IMG/VR virus record: IMGVR_UViG_3300009466_000202
Coordinates: 1 to 61,842 of that record
Source: a virus
Length of the DNA stretch: 61,842 nt
Reading direction: 5' to 3' (one strand)
In this document: in pieces, positions 45,791 to 52,878 of the stretch
Numbering within the stretch: position 1 is the stretch's first letter
How the letters are laid out: every line of letters starts with the position of its first letter
Made by a program: the position numbers and the translations under genes
The notes under the pieces: generated by a model
The model's input: only the letters and a program-made list of their open reading frames with translations
What the model was told of the DNA's origin: nothing
The model's database searches: none

Positions 45791-46833
45791 TAGTTTATTT
45801 TCTCCGAATTTGTCTTGTTATACCATTTTACAGCAGTTTGTATTATATTGTCAATAGAACTGTGTTTTGGTTTCCAATTGAGTTCCTTTAATGTTTGTGA
45901 TATGTCTGCAATTAGCGAAGGAGGATCTCCCGGTCTTCTTTCCGATTTCACTATTTTTATAGGACCTACATATTTTTCAATAGTGGATAATATTTCTAAA
46001 TTTGATATCCCAATTCCTGTGCCCAGATTATATCTTTCGCAAATATTTTCGTCATTAATTTTCAATAAAGATTGAATATGTCCATCTGCTAGATCTGTAA
46101 CGTGTATATAATCTCTTACGCAAGACCCATCCGGTGTATCAAAATCGGTTCCGTATAATTTAAACACCGTTTCTTTTTTTGCGGCTTCTATGGCCACCGG
46201 TATAATATGTGTAAATTTTTCGTTTGTTTCATACTGACCAATTTCATTATCTATATCTGCTCCCGATGCATTAAAATATCGAAGACTTACACTTCTCATA
46301 TTATAAGCGACAAAATAATCTTTAAGTATTTCCTCGACAATAAATTTTGTTCTACCATATGGATTTATGGGTTGTGGAATATCGTTAGTTTTACCTATCC
46401 CGTTTTTAGGTATGCCATATGTGGCCGCACTAGATGAGAACACAAATTTACTAACACCCAACGATCTCAACTTGTCTAATAATCTCAAAGTCATAACAAC
46501 ATTGTTGAGATAGTATTTAGATGGATCCGACACACTCTCACCAACTCTAGTGTAAGCCGCAAAATGAATACAACTGTCTATATTGTATCTTTTGATAATC
46601 TCGTCTAACAAATCAATATCTCTAGGCAGATTGATTTCAAAAGCAGGACCATATTGTGTGGCCCATGGTTTAGATTTAATATCTCTATCTACAACTACAG
46701 GCGTAAATCCATTTTTCTTTAACTGCTTGGCTGTATGAGAGCCGATATATCCTGCTCCACCCACAACCAATACTGACTTGTGTATTGTATTAATATTTAG
46801 ACTCTGCGACATAATCTCTGTATCTATTGCCAT
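45790..46833 (-). CDS. galE: UDP-glucose 4-epimerase-like protein
   Basis: 347 residues from an ATG with GGAGAAGAG upstream; an internal ATG at 46812 is an alternative. GGAGYIGSH (25-33) is the NAD motif and SSSAATYG with PYGRTKFIVE carry Ser and Tyr-x-x-x-Lys. The C-terminal half has the GalE pattern RPGDPPSLIAD. Interconverts UDP-glucose and UDP-galactose. It overlaps the glycosyltransferase upstream by 44 nt; the two likely work together. Confidence 0.88.
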   Translation of the reverse strand: MAIDTEIMSQSLNINTIHKSVLVVGGAGYIGSHTAKQLKKNGFTPVVVDRDIKSKPWATQYGPAFEINLPRDIDLLDEIIKRYNIDSCIHFAAYTRVGESVSDPSKYYLNNVVMTLRLLDKLRSLGVSKFVFSSSAATYGIPKNGIGKTNDIPQPINPYGRTKFIVEEILKDYFVAYNMRSVSLRYFNASGADIDNEIGQYETNEKFTHIIPVAIEAAKKETVFKLYGTDFDTPDGSCVRDYIHVTDLADGHIQSLLKINDENICERYNLGTGIGISNLEILSTIEKYVGPIKIVKSERRPGDPPSLIADISQTLKELNWKPKHSSIDNIIQTAVKWYNKTNSEKIN

Positions 46834-47959
46834 CTCTTCTCCATTTTTCTCCTTTGCCTGTCATGATATCAACCATTCTATCAATAGTACCATCGGTCCA
46901 GTCTGATATTTTTCCTTGATTAACAGGACGTTGTAATAAAATTGTCAATTTGGTATATGCGTCTTCCTTGCTCCATGGAATATACATTCTATCTTTATCA
47001 TTAGCAAATGTTTCTGGAAAAGATCGATATGCCGGAAACAACACATTGCAACCTAGTGTATCTGCTTCAGACACTGTATTAGAAACCCAATCTTGTAAAG
47101 CACAATTAAACATAACTCTCGAATCATTTAATAATTCATAATATTTGTTTTTATTTAGATTATCATAGATCATGAGATCTCCTTTTGCTTGTAATTCATT
47201 GGCTCTAGACAAATATTTTTCATTATTAGATCTTAAAGGTCCTCCTGAGAACACAGCAAATTCAATATCCGGATTAGATTTTTTAACTCTTTGAGCAATG
47301 TCCATAAAAAAGTCTGGTTGTTTTTCCTGATCAAAACGAGCCGCAAAACAAACTCTTTTTGTTCTTTGATCAAACGGTTTTACAACATTATTAACACGTT
47401 CTAAAACTTCTTGTTTACCAAAACTTAATCCTGATATGTTGTAGATAGGAGCTCGCCAATTGGCAATTCTCATATGAGCGATCATTTCTTCATTGGTTGC
47501 TAGAATATGCACATTAGGAATTTCATTACACATCTGTTCGTACAGACTCATCCATTTGCTCATACCCCAAACGTGTACAAAATCATCTGGATCAATTGCC
47601 TGTGCTAGGCATCTTAAAAATATTTTTGGACGATACTGTTCTGGTGATTGTTGAATAATGTATGGTAGTGATTCCATACCTGGTTGAAACATATCCTCAA
47701 AGAATATTGCATCATCGGAGGTAATCTCACCATTCTTCATCATTCTAACTAGATTCATCATTTGACTCATACCAAAGTATGAACGACCGTGTGCATCTAA
47801 CACCTGTCCTGTAACGATTGCTTTAGAATTATCTATGGTTTCGCCTGGCACAACCACATAGTCTATGCCTCTTCTTTTATAAACTCTCTCAGTCCAATCT
47901 GTTAGTTGTAGTGTATATCTACCTTCGTAGGGTTCTAAACCCATGTAAAATATTTTCAT
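46790..47959 (-). CDS. Glycosyltransferase (GT-B, family 4-like)
   Basis: 389 residues. The GT-B pattern is visible: a N-terminal half with a Rossmann-like fold and a C-terminal half with RVCFAARFDQEKQPDFFMDIA (donor-domain start) and NTVSEADTLGCNVLFPAY (E-x7-E-like region). Overlaps galE by 44 nt and the next gene abuts it. It could glycosylate DNA, as T4 glucosyltransferases do, or a surface structure. Location in the early/middle strand, with the base-modification genes, favours the former slightly, but this is an inference. Confidence 0.65.
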   Translation of the reverse strand: MKIFYMGLEPYEGRYTLQLTDWTERVYKRRGIDYVVVPGETIDNSKAIVTGQVLDAHGRSYFGMSQMMNLVRMMKNGEITSDDAIFFEDMFQPGMESLPYIIQQSPEQYRPKIFLRCLAQAIDPDDFVHVWGMSKWMSLYEQMCNEIPNVHILATNEEMIAHMRIANWRAPIYNISGLSFGKQEVLERVNNVVKPFDQRTKRVCFAARFDQEKQPDFFMDIAQRVKKSNPDIEFAVFSGGPLRSNNEKYLSRANELQAKGDLMIYDNLNKNKYYELLNDSRVMFNCALQDWVSNTVSEADTLGCNVLFPAYRSFPETFANDKDRMYIPWSKEDAYTKLTILLQRPVNQGKISDWTDGTIDRMVDIMTGKGEKWRRDGNRYRDYVAESKY

Positions 47960-48309
47960 TATATTCCTTCTCCTCTGATATAAGGGTTTTCTTTAAAATC
48001 TAATAATTTTTCGTTTTCATTCGGCATACCTACTGATATGTGTGTATGATAACCGTGCATTGGATTAATTTTAACATATTCTTTAATCTGCGTCAATAAT
48101 ATATCTGTGGCATCTATGGCAAGAAATTGATACAGAGGTTCTCCTGCGGCACCATCGTTATATTTCATGTCGAAAACATTCATCACAATGTATCCACCCC
48201 ATTTGAATTGTGGAAAATCTGATAGATAGTTTTCTGCATAGCAACGAAACATTTCGTTCACATTGCACATCACACCTGGTTTAGGTTCGAACATTAATCG
48301 TATTCTCAT
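47959..48309 (-). CDS. Hypothetical protein
   Basis: 116 residues; starts RIRLMFEPKPGV, with a KWGGYIVMNVFDMKY strand. Overlaps the genes upstream and downstream by single bases, so it is part of the same message. No family recognised. Confidence 0.55.
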   Translation of the reverse strand: MRIRLMFEPKPGVMCNVNEMFRCYAENYLSDFPQFKWGGYIVMNVFDMKYNDGAAGEPLYQFLAIDATDILLTQIKEYVKINPMHGYHTHISVGMPNENEKLLDFKENPYIRGEGI

Positions 48310-48665
48310 TTTCCTACCTTTCTCAATACCACACCACCGTCTTTGGTGTGTTTGATATCATAATCACAGCCCGCAGATAGATGTAGCCAACTGCGTATCT
48401 TGTCGTCTTTTACAAACAAGGTCACAGTGTCTTCCATATCTTCGTTATAACCATTATAGGCCCATATGTAATCTCGACCATATTTGTAACCAGCACTACC
48501 CATATGTGAGCAGACATTGGCCACAGCATCTACGAATGTGTATGAAGCATTGAGGGCACCACCGCCTATGGGTAGATAGCCCATTCTTCGAGTTAATTTC
48601 TTAACTGGTATATTGACTTCCAAATTAACTTCGTTCGTATTTCGCTTTCGAGCCATTCTCACCAT
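48306..48665 (-). CDS. Hypothetical protein
   Basis: 119 residues, basic N-terminus (ARKRNTNEVN), central GGGALNASYTF, C-terminal HLSAGCDY and KDGGVVLRK. A start at the ATG at 48656 is equally possible. Overlaps the QueD-like gene's 3' end by 41 nt. No family recognised. Confidence 0.55.
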   Translation of the reverse strand: MVRMARKRNTNEVNLEVNIPVKKLTRRMGYLPIGGGALNASYTFVDAVANVCSHMGSAGYKYGRDYIWAYNGYNEDMEDTVTLFVKDDKIRSWLHLSAGCDYDIKHTKDGGVVLRKVGK

Positions 48666-49050
48666 CCTCTGATACTTCTATTTCTATTGTCCTACCCGGA
48701 TATCTCTTTGCGATTTCAACATAGAGATCGTCTGAAATCATCTCACAGCTCTTGAAATCCAACTGTAGAGTCTTTTCTGTGTACAACTTCTCCATCCATC
48801 TCTTGAACTGTATAAATTCTATGTCTCGATCGTCGTGGAACACTTCTATGGCCACTCGGAAGTGGAATATGTGTCTGTGCGGATAGCCCAGGAATGACAC
48901 ATCGTATTCGTCTCCTGTTGCCAGTTTGGGATCTGTCAGTGCGGCAGGGTATTTGTGTATGCCTTCCTTGCGAAAGGTCACCCAAATCATTTTAGATCCT
49001 TGTTTTGCTCTTTCTATTAATGCTTGTTGGTGTTGGTGCTCAATGTCCAT
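48625..49050 (-). CDS. Possible 6-carboxytetrahydropterin synthase-like (QueD fold) protein
   Basis: 141 residues. HRHIFHFRVAIEV recalls the His-x-His zinc site and beta strand of QueD/PTPS proteins, DDRDIEFIQFKRW the following strand and DFxxLK helix, and SCEMISDDLYVEIAKRYPGR with EVSEDGENGSKAKY the C-terminal PT(A)ENLA helix and active-site strand. The match is by pattern only; a Cys-His-Asp catalytic triad is not certain. Context (between DpdA-like and FolE genes) supports QueD. Confidence 0.4.
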   Translation of the reverse strand: MDIEHQHQQALIERAKQGSKMIWVTFRKEGIHKYPAALTDPKLATGDEYDVSFLGYPHRHIFHFRVAIEVFHDDRDIEFIQFKRWMEKLYTEKTLQLDFKSCEMISDDLYVEIAKRYPGRTIEIEVSEDGENGSKAKYERS

Positions 49051-49601
49051 GATGCTTCCTTTTCTTCTTTGCTTGGTCCTGTTTGATGTAATGGTTCGTC
49101 ATTTCTATAATCTTCCCATTTTGTAAATCCTGCTTGTTCTTTGAATTTAGACATTGTGCTGGTCCATACTCCTGGATTGGATTTGTTAAAATCAATGTCG
49201 TCTATTTTAAAACACAGTTGAGTGTCTTCTTCTATATTGGGGAATATTATAGAACAGAACGGTATAAACTTTGGATGACTCCACACTGTGGAAAACTTTT
49301 GTTTTACTTCTTTGTGCAGATTGTACGGATAGTCCACAGTAACATAGTAACCATCTGATAAAAATTTGTGTATCTGTGCTAGTTGTAAACCATGATTGTG
49401 CATATATGTTCTGTTAGCACCAAAATATATGGCTTCACAATCGTTTAATACAACTAGTTCTAGTATTTGATCTGTGGTTAAATCATTACGAGCAAGGAAC
49501 AGTGTTTTTTTGCCATATGCTTGAGTGTGTTCAATTTCTAATCCAACGAACGTTTTAACTTCGTCTTCTGCAAAAAAACCGTTTTTGTAAAATCGTTCCA
49601 T
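49017..49601 (-). CDS. Hypothetical protein near DpdA-like gene
   Basis: 194 residues. Contains TLFLARNDLT, CEAIYFGANRTYMHNHGLQLAQIHKFL and DGYYVTVDYPYN: alternating strand/helix segments that could be a TIM-barrel or Rossmann fragment. Overlaps the QueD-like gene by 34 nt. Its own promoter lies upstream at 49608-49635. Function unknown, but genetically bound to the base-modification cluster. Confidence 0.6.
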   Translation of the reverse strand: MERFYKNGFFAEDEVKTFVGLEIEHTQAYGKKTLFLARNDLTTDQILELVVLNDCEAIYFGANRTYMHNHGLQLAQIHKFLSDGYYVTVDYPYNLHKEVKQKFSTVWSHPKFIPFCSIIFPNIEEDTQLCFKIDDIDFNKSNPGVWTSTMSKFKEQAGFTKWEDYRNDEPLHQTGPSKEEKEASWTLSTNTNKH

Positions 49602-49607
49602 AATATT

Positions 49608-49635
49608 ATTTTAACACTTTTTTATAACTTGTCAA
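49608..49635 (-). promoter_or_regulatory. Sigma70-type promoter
   Basis: Minus-strand TTGACA (49630-49635), 16-bp spacer, TAAAAT (49608-49613). The -35 overlaps the stop of the small gene at 49632-49829; the ATG at 49601 is 6 nt from the -10, so the leader would be very short. Confidence 0.7.
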
Positions 49636-49829
49636 ATTCCTAAAGCCTGTTTCAGTTGCATTATTTTGGTTTTAGCATCTAATTTTAACTTCTTCATTTT
49701 AACTAATAATGCCTTACCATCCCAACTCCTGTCGTGTGCTCTTTCCTGTTCCATTTCCTCTACTTTATTTTTGTAGTAGGTATGTTCTTTCTCTAATTTT
49801 TTTAGACTTTTGCTTTTTGTTTTTGCCAT
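49632..49829 (-). CDS. Small Lys-rich coiled-coil protein
   Basis: 65 residues, ~30% Lys and Arg with heptad-like leucines (YYKNKVEEMEQERAH). It lies between the DpdA-like gene and the 49601 promoter; it starts 8 nt after the DpdA stop. DNA-binding or scaffold role possible; not recognised. Confidence 0.6.
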   Translation of the reverse strand: MAKTKSKSLKKLEKEHTYYKNKVEEMEQERAHDRSWDGKALLVKMKKLKLDAKTKIMQLKQALGI

Positions 49830-49837
49830 TTTTCCTC

Positions 49838-51280
49838 CTATTCAAATAAACTGCTGAAATTATTTTTGCCCTTGCCGCCCCCGGTTGCTCTCTGCCATCG
49901 TGTTCCTCTAATGTCTGCTAGGAAACTAGTTGCAGAATCTATTAGTTCCATGGGTTTCTCACTGGTAAACACCTCTTTTACAAAAGTGTTGAAATATAAT
50001 ATATTTCTAGGAACAAATACACTAGGTTCATCGGTGTTGTCGGAATCTTTGGTCTTCCTCCAATGTTTAACTTGTGGTTGATGCTTTATCATTTCTATAT
50101 CATTTAAATCATTGGCTAGATGTGTTGCCTTGATGTGATTATATACGTTGTGTGCCATCATTAACACATAAGAAAACGAATCCCAAGCAGTTTTGCCTTC
50201 CTTATTATTCTTGTTCAAATCTCCTTCACCATACCAGCATACGTCTCCCATAGTGAGCCTGTCTCCGATCACGCTAGAGAAAGGAAAAGGAATAGTGGAA
50301 CCTTTGAGTCTCTTGTCATCTGGAGCCTTTTCCATAATATAACTCCATCTCTTAGGTGTGAACAGATTGTGTGTATAAACTAAACCATTGGCTGTACTTA
50401 AGAATGCCGAGGCCGAATCAAAACTAATTGTAAAGTTTTCATTCACGTGTTCTCTTACCTGTCTCTGCACCTGTGTTAAGAAACACGCCCAATCTAATTG
50501 AGATGTGCCTAATACGTGCATCCAATTTTTTCCATCTAGTTTCTTCTCATCTCTCATTATGATCAATCTACGCAACATTACTTCCATATCGCACATATTA
50601 ATTCCACCCATCGCCCATCCTTCGAATTCAAAATCTTTCACAGCATCATACCAAATCTGTGCTGTCTCCCAGTCGTCACCTTGTAACACATTAAGAAACT
50701 TGGTTTGTCCTAATCTGTTCTTTTGGAAGAATTGGTTGTTGTATATTGTGCCATTCAATGTGTCTTTAAAACTTTTGAGTCCTGTCTTGGGACTATTTAG
50801 ATCATCCGCCGCCCACGTGGGAACATCTAATGTCATTGCCCAGTCCGATGTTAATTCTAACCAATTAAGTATATCTGATCTAACTTTATTTGCTTTGTTA
50901 CCTTCAAAATCCTGCCAATCAAAATTGATAACGCCTTTGCCTATCTGATAACCACCGGAATCACCAATGATAGTGGAAAACTTTCTATCTCTGTTCACGC
51001 ACATACTATCTCGATCGGGTGCTTTTTCTAGATCTAGGCAGGCATGGCCCGCTGAATATAATGCTGTGGGATATGTGAAATAACCCTCTTCAGGATTCAG
51101 GAAGTTTAATCCTTCCACTCCGTTTTCAAAACCTTTGGGTATCCTGTCCTCTGAGATGTGAGCACCTTCTGTGACCCTTTGTTTGCTTATGAAAGTGTTA
51201 TAGAAATTTGAAATAGCAGGCAAGAACACCGCGTAGTCTCTTTGAGTGTTACCTAGATGTTCTCGCCTTTTATTCGTCAT
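49838..51280 (-). CDS. dpdA: DpdA-like DNA guanine transglycosylase (TGT superfamily)
   Basis: 480 residues. GDSGGYQIGKG (106-116) is the TGT/DpdA base-pocket motif with the catalytic Asp; LDVPTW (151-156) and GWAMGGINMC (221-230) follow the family; FDSASAF (287-293, Asp288) sits where the nucleophile Asp lies. The zinc-binding CxCxxC of tRNA TGT is absent, as expected of DpdA proteins that swap guanine in DNA for a 7-deazaguanine. The C-terminus ends NNFSSLFE, resembling the clamp-binding tail of the polymerase. It overlaps the gp45 gene by one base. Confidence 0.8.
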   Translation of the reverse strand: MTNKRREHLGNTQRDYAVFLPAISNFYNTFISKQRVTEGAHISEDRIPKGFENGVEGLNFLNPEEGYFTYPTALYSAGHACLDLEKAPDRDSMCVNRDRKFSTIIGDSGGYQIGKGVINFDWQDFEGNKANKVRSDILNWLELTSDWAMTLDVPTWAADDLNSPKTGLKSFKDTLNGTIYNNQFFQKNRLGQTKFLNVLQGDDWETAQIWYDAVKDFEFEGWAMGGINMCDMEVMLRRLIIMRDEKKLDGKNWMHVLGTSQLDWACFLTQVQRQVREHVNENFTISFDSASAFLSTANGLVYTHNLFTPKRWSYIMEKAPDDKRLKGSTIPFPFSSVIGDRLTMGDVCWYGEGDLNKNNKEGKTAWDSFSYVLMMAHNVYNHIKATHLANDLNDIEMIKHQPQVKHWRKTKDSDNTDEPSVFVPRNILYFNTFVKEVFTSEKPMELIDSATSFLADIRGTRWQRATGGGKGKNNFSSLFE

Positions 51281-52017
51281 TATTGCGCCTGTGCTGGGAT
51301 TATATAGTTGTACTCTCCCTGCCCGGAATCGACAGTTATCTGCATAGCACCTTCGTTAGAAAACTTCAGTGTCACTTTTGCCGAGTCGGAAAGTTTAAGT
51401 ATCTGTAGCACCTGTGCCACTGGCCAAGCCCAACCTTTGTTGATCGTGCCTGTTACACCCGTGGCAAATATGAACTCACCACCATGCGATGCCTGATCAC
51501 CAAATGTGAAAATTAAGTTTCCATCCTCGGTTCTCACAACAAAGGTGTTGTGCTCTGTGTTTGCTACTGTTTGGAAGTTGAATCTTTGCACACCCGCCAC
51601 TGTTGGCTCGATCTCAACGTCCCATTTGACACCCTTGAATTTGACTGTCTTGAGCTTCTCGTTGATGATCTCGGCATTCATGAATCTGTAATCATTTTTA
51701 AAATCACCCTTTTCGTTTTCGAAATGGATGCCTGTAGGAACGGTAGCACCATTCCTTTCGCCAGTGGTTACAGTAATGTTTGCCTTATCTTTATATTCGG
51801 GACATTTTAAATGTATGTCCAACTTGTTCAGTTGTGGCATACCAAAGGTGCCCTTCATATCAGTGTGTGGCTTGTGGAAAGATCCCTGCAGGATTACTGA
51901 TCTGTCTTCTGCCATCGAATCGATAGTAGTTTCAGTATCTGTGCCTGTTATCTTAACTAGGTCTAAGAATCCCAGACCGTGCGTGTGTTTGACTATGTCT
52001 TGTAAGATATCTTTCAT
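51280..52017 (-). CDS. 45: Sliding clamp, gp45 type
   Basis: 245 residues, slightly longer than the T4 protein. Two-domain clamp pattern with paired beta-alpha-beta units (ILQGSFHKPHTDM ... FKGVKWDVEIE ... KVTLKFSNEGAMQ). Trimeric processivity factor for gp43, and in T4 the activator of late transcription. It follows the methyltransferase gene and is followed, with a one-base overlap, by the DpdA-like gene. A sigma70-type promoter lies upstream (52025-52053). Confidence 0.85.
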   Translation of the reverse strand: MKDILQDIVKHTHGLGFLDLVKITGTDTETTIDSMAEDRSVILQGSFHKPHTDMKGTFGMPQLNKLDIHLKCPEYKDKANITVTTGERNGATVPTGIHFENEKGDFKNDYRFMNAEIINEKLKTVKFKGVKWDVEIEPTVAGVQRFNFQTVANTEHNTFVVRTEDGNLIFTFGDQASHGGEFIFATGVTGTINKGWAWPVAQVLQILKLSDSAKVTLKFSNEGAMQITVDSGQGEYNYIIPAQAQ

Positions 52018-52024
52018 AATATGT

Positions 52025-52053
52025 ATTATAAAAGATATTTAGATTTAAATCAA
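52025..52053 (-). promoter_or_regulatory. Sigma70-type promoter upstream of gene 45
   Basis: Minus-strand TTGATT (52048-52053), 17-bp spacer, TATAAT (52025-52030). The ATG at 52017 is 7 nt downstream. The only gap in this stretch, so clamp and DpdA can be expressed apart from the polymerase. Confidence 0.65.
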
Positions 52054-52062
52054 CCTTGAAAA

Positions 52063-52878
52063 TTATTTTTCTGCAGGTATCTCAAATGACTGGTAGAGTA
52101 CAGGATTCTCATTACCAGGTTTTTGAAATATAGCATAATTGGCTCCTGGTTTGAACTGATCCATTTCCAAAATCTTATAACCAGTTTCGTCAATGATTTT
52201 TTTCATTAATGATTTAGTATTATAATTCCAGTAACCTCTTTTTGATTCTTTTAAATCATAATCATATTCACAATTACAGTAATGAATAAAAACATAACCT
52301 CCTGGTAATATAACTCTGTTTATATCACTTAGGTATTCTTTAATGTGCTCTTGAGTAAAAAATGTAAAAGTGTCCCAACTGAAGACAAAATTTACAGCAT
52401 TATCTGGTATGTCCGGACAAGCGGTTCTATCGGTAGTATAAAATCTTATGTATTTGTGTTGTGCAGGATGGAATAATTTAAAAATTTTACTTTTAAACCA
52501 TGGCATTATATCTAAAAAATAATTTAATTTCCAAGCAAGGAAACATCTAGAAAATCTTCCATATCCTGGACCTATTTCTAAAGAATTAAAAAGTGGAGAT
52601 TGAGATCCCATTTTATTAAATTGTCCAATCTTACCAAATATTTTATCATAAAGTAATTGATCATATTGATCTTTTCTTTCATGTCTCCAATCCATGTCTT
52701 TGGCGTACCATTCTTTGGTTTTATCTAAACGATTTATTTCATGCTGATTTTTTATATCCACGGACTCTGCTAAACTTTTTAAAGTTGTAAGGCTATCGTC
52801 TATGATTTTTTTAAAATCGGATTCTTTGGCTTTCTCTAATTTTTCAATTAGTAATTTTATTTCTTCAATTGATAGCAT
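52063..52878 (-). CDS. Class I SAM-dependent methyltransferase
   Basis: 271 residues. An ~95-residue helical N-terminal part precedes the SAM motif LEIGPGYGRF (100-109); FVFSWDTFTFF and LPGGYVFIHYCN are motifs IV and VI of the Methyltransf_11/25 type. It overlaps the polymerase stop by one base. Substrate unknown; DNA, RNA or a small molecule are all possible. No target-recognition domain is visible, which argues against a sequence-specific DNA methylase. Confidence 0.75.
   Translation of the reverse strand: MLSIEEIKLLIEKLEKAKESDFKKIIDDSLTTLKSLAESVDIKNQHEINRLDKTKEWYAKDMDWRHERKDQYDQLLYDKIFGKIGQFNKMGSQSPLFNSLEIGPGYGRFSRCFLAWKLNYFLDIMPWFKSKIFKLFHPAQHKYIRFYTTDRTACPDIPDNAVNFVFSWDTFTFFTQEHIKEYLSDINRVILPGGYVFIHYCNCEYDYDLKESKRGYWNYNTKSLMKKIIDETGYKILEMDQFKPGANYAIFQKPGNENPVLYQSFEIPAEK

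Noticed and set aside
49838-51280. tRNA-guanine transglycosylase
   Set aside because: The C-terminal zinc cysteine cluster of tRNA TGT is absent and the neighbours are DNA-modification and replication genes.
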